14,309 nucleotides of DNA from Candidatus Woesearchaeota archaeon (lineage in GTDB: Archaea > Nanobdellota > Nanobdellia > Woesearchaeales > GW2011-AR9): positions 1 through 14,309 of the forward strand of contig JACQNF010000051.1 in NCBI GenBank assembly GCA_016203215.1. Direction: 5' to 3'. Both the position numbers and the translations under genes were made by a program. The notes under the pieces are model-generated. The model worked only from the letters and a program-made list of their open reading frames with translations. It ran no database searches and had not been told where the DNA came from. This document shows, in pieces, positions 1-5,952 of this stretch. Position 1 is the first letter of the stretch; each line of letters begins with the position of its first letter.

Positions 1-5
1 TTATT

Positions 6-24
6 GAGAATGAGAATCAGTTAC
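6..24 (+). promoter_or_regulatory. Fur/Zur-box-like operator upstream of znuA
   Basis: The 19 bases contain a tandem GAGAAT GAGAAT followed by CA-G-T, and match the classical Fur box (three GATAAT-type hexamers) at 14 of 19 positions by my count. The site lies directly upstream of the TATA box of a metal-importer operon, where a bound metalloregulator would block TBP/TFB. Its position suggests metal-dependent repression by a Fur/Zur or DtxR/MntR-type protein. No regulator gene is in the window, so the regulator's identity is unknown. Confidence 0.45.
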
Positions 25-26
25 AC

Positions 27-36
27 TTATATATTT
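27..36 (+). promoter_or_regulatory. TATA box of the znuACB operon
   Basis: A TTATATATT stretch is centred about 26 nt before the ATG at 57. This is the distance expected for an archaeal TATA box driving a leaderless transcript, and it is the reason that ATG is preferred as the start. Confidence 0.6.
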
Positions 37-56
37 CTTGATCTGGTTACTTGTTT

Positions 57-1022
57 ATGAAAAGAATAAACTCCGTCAACCTGAATTTGAAAATGATAAC
101 CCCCAAAATGATGAGATCAAGAATAGTCCTCCTTTGCATCATCGTTTTCGTCTTGTTCTTGGTCGGTTGTACTTCTTCCCCTTCGAAGATACCTCCCTCA
201 GACAGTACTCCTCAAAAATTAACAGTCGCGACTACATTCTTTCCTTTATTTAGCCTCACTCGGGAAATAGTAGGCAATCGCGCTGAAGTCTACTCTCTCG
301 TGCCTCCTGGAATAGAACCTCACGATTATGAAGCGACAGCGGGGGATCTGCAGGCGATGGCTAGAGCAAGTGTGTTTGTCACGATGGGCGTGGAGTTTGC
401 TCCGTTTGAAGATACACTTGTTTCTTCTCTCGCGCCAAACGTACGAATCATTCCTGCCGGTGCAGGTATTCAACAGCTTGTTTCAGATGATCCTGACTCT
501 TCTAATGGTCTCGACCCGCACATTTGGCTCTCTCCTCAGAATGCGAAAACGATGGTCCAGAACATCGTTAATGGGTTGCTGATGGTTGAACCACAGCAGG
601 GATTGGAGTACCTTGCGAATGCTAAGCAAGCTCTTGCCCAGCTTGATCAACTTGATTCTGAGTTTAAAGAAGGTCTTGCCCATTGTTCTAAAAATGTGGT
701 TCTTGTCAACCATAATGCATTCTCCTATCTGGCACGGGATTATGGTTTCACCACTATTTCCATAAATGGCTTAGAGCCGGAAGCAGAACCAACACCTCTG
801 CAAGTTAAAGGATTGATTGACCAAGCGAGGGCGCATGACATTCATTTTGTCTTGTACGAGAGTCTTGTTGATCCACGTGTCGCAACGACAATTGCCTCGG
901 GAGTGGGAGCGAAGGTGTTAAAACTCGATCCTTTGGAAGGAACGGATGATCCTGCGGCGACGTACTTTACTTTAATGAGGGAAAATTTAAATACTTTACG
1001 AACCGCTCTGGAATGTCAATGA
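57..1022 (+). CDS. znuA: Zinc/manganese ABC transporter substrate-binding lipoprotein (ZnuA-like)
   Basis: This is the extracellular metal-binding component of a cluster A-I (ZnuA/TroA) importer and delivers Zn2+ or Mn2+ to the ZnuBC complex. From ATG 57 it is 321 residues. A basic N-terminus and hydrophobic segment end in a lipobox LVGC at Cys38, so the mature protein is probably lipid-anchored outside the membrane. The family's metal ligands are visible: His89 in EPHDYE, His155 in DPHIW, His219 in VNHNAF and Asp291 in LDPLEG. The His/Asp-rich loop of proteobacterial ZnuA is absent, so the metal cannot be named with certainty. ATG 57 fits the TATA spacing; ATG 93, 108 or 111 would give a shorter, more typical signal peptide. 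It overlaps znuC. Confidence 0.9.
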   Translation: MKRINSVNLNLKMITPKMMRSRIVLLCIIVFVLFLVGCTSSPSKIPPSDSTPQKLTVATTFFPLFSLTREIVGNRAEVYSLVPPGIEPHDYEATAGDLQAMARASVFVTMGVEFAPFEDTLVSSLAPNVRIIPAGAGIQQLVSDDPDSSNGLDPHIWLSPQNAKTMVQNIVNGLLMVEPQQGLEYLANAKQALAQLDQLDSEFKEGLAHCSKNVVLVNHNAFSYLARDYGFTTISINGLEPEAEPTPLQVKGLIDQARAHDIHFVLYESLVDPRVATTIASGVGAKVLKLDPLEGTDDPAATYFTLMRENLNTLRTALECQ

Positions 1023-1717
1023 AACCGCTGATTTCGATTTCTTCCCTTTCTTTTTCGTATGGGGTAGTTCCGGTTCTTGAGAACATTACTTTTGCAATAA
1101 ACCCCGGCGATTTCATTGCAATTATTGGCCCAAACGGCTCAGGCAAGACGACACTGCTCCGAATCCTCCTCGGATTTCTTTCTCCAACGAGTGGAAAAGT
1201 CCAACATGCCATTCCCCAAGAACAGATCGGGTATGTTCCTCAGCGTTATACGATCGATAAGAATTTTCCGGGAACGGTTCGAGAAATTTTAGGCACGGAG
1301 GATTCCTCTTTATTTAAGAGGACGGGGATAGAGCAATTTGTCAACAAAAAATTTGTCGCCCTTTCTGGCGGCCAGCAGCAGCGTGTTTTAATTGCTCTTG
1401 CTCTCCGTCAGAAACCAAAGCTCCTGTTTTTAGATGAGCCAACGGCAGGAGTGGATATCCAAGCGCAGAGAGAGTTCTATCAACTGTTAAAGCTGTTAAA
1501 TCATCAGGGTATTGCAATTGTTTTAGTTACGCACGAAGTGGGAGTTATCCCTTCGTTGGTCAAGAAAGTGATTTGTATCAATCATCAACTCTGTTGTGTC
1601 GGAAAGCCATCTGACATCCACCACCTCTTAGAAAAGATGTATGGGCCGGAGTTTGTCGTCCATCGGCATAAGCATAAACACTCGCATGAACATCAGCATG
1701 GTGATTCCCGTGTTTGA
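1019..1717 (+). CDS. znuC: Zinc/manganese ABC transporter ATP-binding protein (ZnuC-like)
   Basis: This is the cytoplasmic ATPase of the metal importer. From ATG 1019 it has 232 residues, normal for the family. Visible in order: Walker A GPNGSGKTT (residues 37-45), Q-loop in YVPQR (about 73-76), signature LSGGQQQR (116-123), Walker B LLFLDEP (135-141) and the switch His in THE (about 172). The C-terminus has seven histidines at every second residue (215-227), a likely metal-binding or metal-sensing tail. ATG 1019 overlaps the znuA stop as ATGA, typical of translational coupling; an ATG six bases upstream at 1013 is also possible. Its last codons overlap znuB. Confidence 0.93.
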   Translation: MKPLISISSLSFSYGVVPVLENITFAINPGDFIAIIGPNGSGKTTLLRILLGFLSPTSGKVQHAIPQEQIGYVPQRYTIDKNFPGTVREILGTEDSSLFKRTGIEQFVNKKFVALSGGQQQRVLIALALRQKPKLLFLDEPTAGVDIQAQREFYQLLKLLNHQGIAIVLVTHEVGVIPSLVKKVICINHQLCCVGKPSDIHHLLEKMYGPEFVVHRHKHKHSHEHQHGDSRV

Positions 1718-2507
1718 ACTCTTTACATATGGATTCATGCAAAAAGCACTCGTCGGCGGCACGCTTATCGCTTTGTGTTGCGGGCTGCTTGGTCCTTTTT
1801 TGGTTTTGCGTCGTCTTTCGTTACTGGGAGACGGGCTTGCCCACCTTTCGTTCGGAGGGATTGCTCTTGGTCTCTTGTTGGGCGTGAATCCTCTGATTTC
1901 TGCTCTGATTACCGTTATCCTTGGCAGTTTCTGGGTTCGATCGCTTGTTAAGAAGAACGTTTATGGAGATGCTGCAATTGCGTTGTTGTTGTCATTGGGT
2001 GTCGGGGTGGGGGTTACAGTTATTGGCGTCGTCCGTGGGTTTAACGTCAGCCTCTATAGCTACCTTATCGGCAGCGTCCTCACATTAAGTCCACTTGATT
2101 TAATCTTATCTTCTCTTGTTCTCTTGGCGATTATTTTCTTCTTGACTTATTTTTACCGAGAATTGTTTCTGAATACCTTCAACGAAGAATTAGCACGTTT
2201 TTCTGCCAAGCGGGTTGCCATCAGTGACCTCCTCTTTACTCTTCTCACTGCGATGATGGTCGTTATCGCTATCCGTGCCGTGGGGATTCTTCTCGTTTCT
2301 GCGTTGATCGTTATCCCGACGCTTATTTCCCTTAACCTTGCGAAATCATTTAAACAGACGCTCTTTTTTTCTTCCCTGAGTGCATTTGTTGCCGTGATGG
2401 TAGGGATTCTCGTTTCATATGGCGTGGACACTCCTCCTAGCGGTTCGATTGTTTTACTTTTGTTCGCTGGATTTATGGTGACAGAATTGATAAAGAGACG
2501 AAAATAA
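1698..2507 (+). CDS. znuB: Zinc/manganese ABC transporter permease (ZnuB-like, ABC-3 family)
   Basis: This is the membrane channel of the metal importer and pairs with ZnuC. From ATG 1698 it is 269 residues, typical of ABC-3 permeases. It is almost entirely hydrophobic, with about eight or nine membrane segments. Recognisable family stretches are FMQKALVGG near the N-terminus, LRRLSLLGDGLAHLSFGG (coupling region facing the ATPase) and RAVGILLVSALIVIPT in the C-terminal half. The start is ambiguous: ATG 1698 overlaps znuC by 20 nt, ATG 1686 by 32 nt, and GTG 1710, which has the best Shine-Dalgarno, by 8 nt. All imply translational coupling. It ends the operon and converges on enolase with a 38-nt gap. 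Confidence 0.9.
   Translation: MVIPVFELFTYGFMQKALVGGTLIALCCGLLGPFLVLRRLSLLGDGLAHLSFGGIALGLLLGVNPLISALITVILGSFWVRSLVKKNVYGDAAIALLLSLGVGVGVTVIGVVRGFNVSLYSYLIGSVLTLSPLDLILSSLVLLAIIFFLTYFYRELFLNTFNEELARFSAKRVAISDLLFTLLTAMMVVIAIRAVGILLVSALIVIPTLISLNLAKSFKQTLFFSSLSAFVAVMVGILVSYGVDTPPSGSIVLLLFAGFMVTELIKRRK
1700..1705 (+). promoter_or_regulatory. Shine-Dalgarno sequence for znuB inside the end of znuC
   Basis: GGTGAT matches the complement of the archaeal 16S rRNA 3' end. It lies 4 nt before a GTG at 1710 that would make ZnuB begin as (M)FELFTYGFMQ, the usual family N-terminus. The same bases encode Gly-Asp in the ZnuC tail. Confidence 0.45.
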
Positions 2508-2545
2508 GACTACCTTTTAATGGGAGAGAAATAAGTGAATTGTGC

Positions 2546-3775
2546 TCACTCTTTCATCTCCTCTATTTCCAACAGCCGATTGTACTTTGCGAGCCGTTCT
2601 CCGCGGCAAGGTGCGCCTGCTTTGATCTGTCCGCAGCCAAGAGCAACGGCCAAATCTGCGATAAATGCGTCATTGGTTTCTCCTGATCTATGTGAAACCA
2701 TCACTTTCCATCCATTGTCAAACGCCAATTGCGCAGCATCAAGGGCTTCCGTCAACGTGCCGATCTGATTTGGCTTCAGCAGCAAGCACGTGCAGCTCTT
2801 CGCTTCGATTGCCTTTCGGATCCGCGCAAGATTTGTTGTGGTGAGATCATCACCGACAATTTGAATGTTCGTCTTCCTCCGTAACTCTGCATAATGGGTA
2901 AAGTCCTCTTCATGGAAAGGATCTTCGATGGAAATAATGTTATATTTCTGGATCAAGTGAAGATAAAAGTCGAGAAGTTTCTGCGCGTTCATTTTCCGTC
3001 TCTCAAGATGGTAATTCTTCTGCTTATAGAATGATGAAGCCGCGCAGTCGAGGGCGAGATCAACTTTTCCACGATATCCAGCAGTGAGAATTGCCGCTCG
3101 AAGCAGCTGCAATGCATCCTCCGTTCTTTTCAACGGCGGGGCAAAACCGCCTTCATCTCCTACGCCAGTTGAGCCGTATTTTGTGTGGATGAGTTTCTGC
3201 AGTGCATGGTAAATCTCACTGCTGGCGCGAAGATTCTCACGACACGAACTATAGTTCGGAACGATCATGCACTCTTGAATTGCCAGAGCAGAAGAGGCGT
3301 GTTTTCCGCCGTTGATGACGTTGAAATAGGGCCGCGGCAAGACCATTGATCGCCGTGTCAACTGCGGAAAGGTCGAGAGGTAGAGGTATAATTCTTTCCC
3401 TCCATCGGCAGCGGCGGCTCTTGCGCAGGCTAACGATATGGCAAGAAGGGTGTTTGCACCGAGTTTGTGTTTATCCTTGAAGCCATCTTTCTCGATCATG
3501 ATAGAATCGATTTCCCGCTGACGAGATGGGTCTATCCCGCAGAGAAGCGGTTTAATGATCGTTTCGACGATGCTGACCGCCTTGCGCACGCCGAGACCGT
3601 GGTACCTTTTTCCTTTGTCGCGCAGTTCTTTCGCTTCGTGTGTACCCGTGCTGATGCCCGAGGGAACGGAGGCGATGCCTCTACTGTTGTTATTGGTGTA
3701 GACCGCAACTTCAATCGTAGGTTTTCCTCGCGAGTCAAGAATCTCTCGGGCGCGGATATCACGGATCAAGGACAT
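2546..3775 (-). CDS. eno: Enolase (phosphopyruvate hydratase)
   Basis: Enolase interconverts 2-phosphoglycerate and phosphoenolpyruvate in glycolysis and gluconeogenesis, in the cytoplasm. It has 409 residues, slightly short for the family. Catalytic features are present: mobile loop VPSGISTG (Ser42), His159 in NGGKHAS, Glu168 in IQECM, Glu208 in GDEGGFAP, Mg2+ ligands Asp243, Glu284 (SIEDPF) and Asp309 (VGDDL), Lys334 in LLKPNQIGT, His362 in VSHRSGE and Lys385 in GQIKAGAP. Several usually invariant neighbours differ: AASEF is AASSF, SGETED is SGETND and QIKTGAP is QIKAGAP. All catalytic residues remain, so it is probably active. The N-terminus starts like other enolases, and a TATA box sits 27 nt before the ATG. 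Confidence 0.95.
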   Translation of the reverse strand: MSLIRDIRAREILDSRGKPTIEVAVYTNNNSRGIASVPSGISTGTHEAKELRDKGKRYHGLGVRKAVSIVETIIKPLLCGIDPSRQREIDSIMIEKDGFKDKHKLGANTLLAISLACARAAAADGGKELYLYLSTFPQLTRRSMVLPRPYFNVINGGKHASSALAIQECMIVPNYSSCRENLRASSEIYHALQKLIHTKYGSTGVGDEGGFAPPLKRTEDALQLLRAAILTAGYRGKVDLALDCAASSFYKQKNYHLERRKMNAQKLLDFYLHLIQKYNIISIEDPFHEEDFTHYAELRRKTNIQIVGDDLTTTNLARIRKAIEAKSCTCLLLKPNQIGTLTEALDAAQLAFDNGWKVMVSHRSGETNDAFIADLAVALGCGQIKAGAPCRGERLAKYNRLLEIEEMKE

Positions 3776-3797
3776 GTTTCTGAGAAGGCGATGTTGG

Positions 3798-3805
3798 CTT
3801 ATATA
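3798..3805 (-). promoter_or_regulatory. TATA box of the enolase gene
   Basis: On the minus strand TATATAAG is centred about 27 nt before the enolase ATG, preceded by an A-rich BRE-like stretch (GATAAAG). The spacing implies a leaderless or nearly leaderless mRNA. Confidence 0.55.
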
Positions 3806-3853
3806 CTTTATCTACTACTTGTGAGCGACATCCCTATTTTCTTTCGAGAATTT

Positions 3854-4390
3854 CTATCCCAATTTCTTCCCAAATTTCTGAATCCATTCGTCTTCCGTCA
3901 CTTTCCATTCGGGAGGGATTTCTGAGACCATCTGTACGTGAGGATAGCCCATTTTCTGAAGATCGTATGCGTGGAATACTCCACAGATGAGGTAATCACT
4001 CTGCGCTTCTTGGGCGAGTTCGAGAAGCCGGATGCTGCTCCAGATAGACAGTCTTTGCCAATGTTTATGTTTCTCTAACTCTTCTTCTCCTTCAAACATG
4101 TAACACTGTCTTAATATTCCCCGTTGTCTGTATAACTTCATATCTTCTACGGGAGTGATGGAAGCACCCTGCTCGGCCAAAAGGATGCAGAGGTTATGCA
4201 GAAATTGGTCGTTCGGAGAGACATATATTTTCTTGGCCGTTATTTCATTCAAAATTTTCTCTAAACTGTAAGGGCTTTCCACACTCACCCTGTCTTGAGA
4301 TTGGATCGTGGTTCTAAGGTAATCCATCGTCTTTTGATAATCTGGACTGCGAATAGTGTGCCAGACGCCGAGGACAGTTGGTTCTTCCAT
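3854..4390 (-). CDS. Small protein with TraB/Tiki/EreA-like GxxH motifs
   Basis: I do not recognise a named family with certainty. From ATG 4390 the protein has 178 residues, no signal peptide and no clear membrane segment. An N-terminal strand leads to GVWH (Gly8 to His11); a strand RVSVES carries Glu38; a PVEDMKLYRQR stretch lies around 81-90; and a later strand DYLICGVFH (Gly137 to His140) precedes the tail. Two GxxH motifs plus a strand-borne Glu are the hallmark of the Tiki/TraB/EreA superfamily of predicted hydrolases, so a divergent minimal member is proposed. ATG 4390 is chosen because a TTTTAAA box is centred 26 nt upstream; ATG 4423 or GTG 4429 would add 11 or 13 residues. Before the element at 4435-4589 inserted, this gene lay just downstream of the kinase gene. 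Confidence 0.75.
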   Translation of the reverse strand: MEEPTVLGVWHTIRSPDYQKTMDYLRTTIQSQDRVSVESPYSLEKILNEITAKKIYVSPNDQFLHNLCILLAEQGASITPVEDMKLYRQRGILRQCYMFEGEEELEKHKHWQRLSIWSSIRLLELAQEAQSDYLICGVFHAYDLQKMGYPHVQMVSEIPPEWKVTEDEWIQKFGKKLG

Positions 4391-4412
4391 TTTAGAGAGG
4401 AGATACGCTTGG

Positions 4413-4420
4413 TTTAAAAG
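4413..4420 (-). promoter_or_regulatory. TATA box for the TraB-like gene
   Basis: CTTTTAAA on the minus strand is centred 26 nt before ATG 4390, the same spacing as other promoters in the window. It supports the shorter start and transcription independent of the upstream kinase gene. Confidence 0.45.
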
Positions 4421-4425
4421 CATTT

Positions 4426-4434
4426 CCACAAAAC
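4426..4434 (+). repeat. 9-bp direct repeat, left copy (target-site duplication)
   Basis: CCACAAAAC abuts the left end of the inverted-repeat element and recurs exactly at its right end (4590-4598). This is the pattern left by transposition with a 9-bp staggered cut. Confidence 0.65.
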
Positions 4435-4589
4435 ATAATTGTTTAGCTCAGCGCGGTCAATTATGCTCGTCGAGCGGGGGTATTGTTCTAAAAATTAGTT
4501 CCACGCCTATTTTTAACCACTTGTTGCTTTAAAGCAGTATCAAAATCCTGGCGTGGCTCGACGAGCGACCGCTGAAGGCTAAACAATTA
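4435..4589. mobile_element. 155-bp MITE-like element with terminal inverted repeats
   Basis: The 12-bp arm TAATTGTTTAGC (4436-4447) is repeated perfectly in inverted orientation at 4578-4589. Further nested pairs follow: TCAGCG 4448-4453 with CGCTGA 4570-4575, GCTCGTCGAGC 4465-4475 with GCTCGACGAGC 4556-4566, and CCACGCC 4501-4507 with GGCGTGG 4550-4556. A 12-bp palindrome TGCTTTAAAGCA (4525-4536) lies near the middle. Exact 9-bp direct repeats abut both ends. There is no room for a transposase, so it would be a non-autonomous element moved in trans. It sits between the kinase stop codon and the TraB-like gene. A structured RNA is an alternative, but the flanking duplication argues for insertion. 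Confidence 0.65.
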
Positions 4590-4598
4590 CCACAAAAC
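4590..4598 (+). repeat. 9-bp direct repeat, right copy (target-site duplication)
   Basis: Second exact copy of CCACAAAAC. It starts immediately after the right inverted repeat and ends one base before the minus-strand TAG stop of the kinase gene. Confidence 0.65.
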
Positions 4599-5618
4599 CT
4601 ACCTGCCCCTTGCATATCCTCCTGAGCGATGACGGTATAACGGGACGGGTTTAAGAACACCTTTGTCGTCGCGTTCTGCCCATGGCGTCGGTTCTTCGAA
4701 CTCCAGAAAGAGAAGTATCGCACTTGCTAATTCTGGTTCTCCCAGAAAACCGTATGTGGCATCTCCTTGAAGAAGCTGGTCATAAATCTGAAATGTTTCC
4801 TCTTTAAATGGGACTCTCGCGCACGTGTTGCAGACAGGGAGATACTTTATTCTCCCATCTTTCGTCTCTTCGATCCTGACTGTTGTATCAAAAAAAGGAG
4901 CCGGGACATATTCGCCAAACACATGCCGTAGGTCTTTATCCACAAAATTAAAGAGGTGACTCTCCTCGAAATAGGCGTTTAGACCCTGTTCTTGGGCAAA
5001 TTGAAGCGACCACAGACGCTGAGTATGGCCTGCGTCATTCGTGCATTTATCTTCTCCGTTAAGAGCCATGCACTTTGGCTTATGCGCTTCAAGATAATCA
5101 ACGTAAGGCAAAACATCGTGGATATATCCGAAAGGAAGGTGACGAAAATCATATTCCAATCCTGCAAGAAAAACAGCTATCTTTTGTTCCCTTGCTTTAT
5201 CTAGAAAAGAGATCATCTTTTGGGCATCATCGGGAGTGAGCGTGAAGAGATTGGCTTCATCGATGCCGACTACCCGAAGAGGATAACCCAGCTGTTGGGG
5301 GATGCCGTCCATGTCAACGGTTGTTCCTAATCGAGAACGGCTTGCTGTATACTTTTGATGGCGTCGTATTCTTTGGGTAAGATCATTTTCTAACTCCTCT
5401 ATCGAAGAGACGGTTTTTGCGGGAAATGGATCTTTGCCGTTGATCACGAGGGCATCTCGTTCACGGGTGTTCAAAGAATGATTATATGCAACGACGTTAA
5501 AGCTCTCATAGCGAGCGCGATTCATCTGGAACACAAGCGCTTCCGTCTTCCCTCCATTCATCGGATCGAAAAAACCGATGCTCTTCCCTAACAGTTCCGT
5601 AATTGATTTCGCTGCCAT
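4599..5618 (-). CDS. tdk: Thymidine kinase, type II (TK1-like), enlarged
   Basis: This enzyme phosphorylates thymidine with ATP in nucleotide salvage, in the cytoplasm. Family motifs: P-loop DPMNGGKT (18-25, usually GPMFSGKT), DEA box GIDEANLF with the presumed catalytic Glu121, and GLEYDFRHLPF (153-163, usually GLDxDFRGEPF). AGHTQR (196-201) matches the conserved A-x-x-TQR stretch. Zinc ligands are probably Cys183 and Cys192 plus Cys263-x2-Cys266; the first pair has unusually wide spacing. At 339 residues it is far longer than the usual 190-230, with insertions between motifs and about 70 extra residues after the last Cys pair. The start is fixed by GGAGGAGG seven bases before ATG 5618. MITE-like elements lie on both sides. 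Substrate preference cannot be read from sequence alone. Confidence 0.85.
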   Translation of the reverse strand: MAAKSITELLGKSIGFFDPMNGGKTEALVFQMNRARYESFNVVAYNHSLNTRERDALVINGKDPFPAKTVSSIEELENDLTQRIRRHQKYTASRSRLGTTVDMDGIPQQLGYPLRVVGIDEANLFTLTPDDAQKMISFLDKAREQKIAVFLAGLEYDFRHLPFGYIHDVLPYVDYLEAHKPKCMALNGEDKCTNDAGHTQRLWSLQFAQEQGLNAYFEESHLFNFVDKDLRHVFGEYVPAPFFDTTVRIEETKDGRIKYLPVCNTCARVPFKEETFQIYDQLLQGDATYGFLGEPELASAILLFLEFEEPTPWAERDDKGVLKPVPLYRHRSGGYARGR

Positions 5619-5625
5619 AATCTAA

Positions 5626-5633
5626 CCTCCTCC
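5626..5633 (-). promoter_or_regulatory. Strong Shine-Dalgarno sequence of the thymidine kinase gene
   Basis: GGAGGAGG on the minus strand, seven bases from ATG 5618, sets the start. It is one of few clear ribosome-binding sites in a window where most genes look leaderless, so this mRNA has a 5' leader. A possible TATA-like TTAATATG (about 5673-5680, minus strand) would overlap the end of the inverted-repeat element upstream. Confidence 0.7.
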
Positions 5634-5660
5634 TTTTTCTGTCTGTAGCGTTCTTTTCCA

Positions 5661-5669
5661 AAGACCGAG
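5661..5669 (+). repeat. 9-bp direct repeat, left copy
   Basis: AAGACCGAG, repeated exactly at 5858-5866, flanks the second inverted-repeat element. It has the same length as the duplication around the first element. Confidence 0.45.
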
Positions 5670-5857
5670 TACATATTAAGTTCGCTACGATGATTCGGCG
5701 GGCTGGCCGTCTGTCTCGCAGAGAATATCGTTGTCCTAACAAATGCACATAACCTGTTTAACTGCCTATTCTCCGACACTAACTATTCTGCTTCGCCCAG
5801 TAGTTCGAGACAGACCACCTTGGCCTTGCCCGCCGCGACGGCGAACTTAATACAAAC
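5670..5857. mobile_element. 188-bp MITE-like inverted-repeat element (or structured RNA)
   Basis: TATTAAGTTCGC at 5674-5685 is perfectly inverted at 5841-5852. Inside, GGCGGGC 5697-5703 pairs with GCCCGCC 5828-5834, GGCC 5705-5708 with GGCC 5822-5825, and GTCTGTCTCG 5709-5718 with CGAGACAGAC 5806-5815. About 85 less structured bases remain at the centre. Exact 9-bp direct repeats lie 4 and 5 nt outside the inverted repeats. The layout resembles the element at 4435-4589 but the sequences are unrelated. It occupies most of the 334-base stretch between the divergent kinase and Rad50-like genes, and I see no convincing protein gene in it. The offset of the direct repeats makes this call weaker, and a stable non-coding RNA remains possible. 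Confidence 0.5.
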
Positions 5858-5866
5858 AAGACCGAG
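5858..5866 (+). repeat. 9-bp direct repeat, right copy
   Basis: Second exact copy of AAGACCGAG, 5 nt beyond the right inverted repeat of the 5670-5857 element. Confidence 0.45.
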
Positions 5867-5914
5867 AATTCTTCTTAATAAGCATTCCCTCTGCAAAAAA
5901 GATATATTCGAATC

Positions 5915-5931
5915 CCTAAAAATCTATAAAG
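5915..5931 (+). promoter_or_regulatory. BRE/TATA promoter of the Rad50-like gene
   Basis: An A-rich BRE-like CCTAAAAAT is followed by CTATAAAG centred about 26 nt before ATG 5953. It implies a leaderless start; the GAGG at 5947-5950 is too close to the ATG to be a good ribosome-binding site. Confidence 0.6.
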
Positions 5932-5952
5932 CAATTTTGAGAATACGAGGCC

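Noticed and set aside
51..56. TTG at 51 as the znuA start
   Set aside because: It adds only two residues, and the TATA box places the transcript start at about ATG 57.
2535..2549. GTGA...TCAC inverted repeat between znuB and enolase as a terminator
   Set aside because: The stem is only 4 bp with no adjacent T-run on either strand.
3467..3925. A 152-codon plus-strand reading frame
   Set aside because: It lies opposite the conserved enolase N-terminus and its promoter, and its translation resembles no protein family.
4435..4589. Integron attC site, because of the GTTTAGC and GCTAAAC arms
   Set aside because: The arms are in the opposite order to attC core sites and deviate from the RYYYAAC/GTTRRRY consensus. 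The abutting 9-bp direct repeats fit transposition better, and no integrase is visible.
5506..5779. Minus-strand reading frames upstream of the thymidine kinase gene
   Set aside because: They run through the inverted-repeat element or overlap the kinase start out of frame, are Arg-rich and have no promoter or ribosome-binding site.
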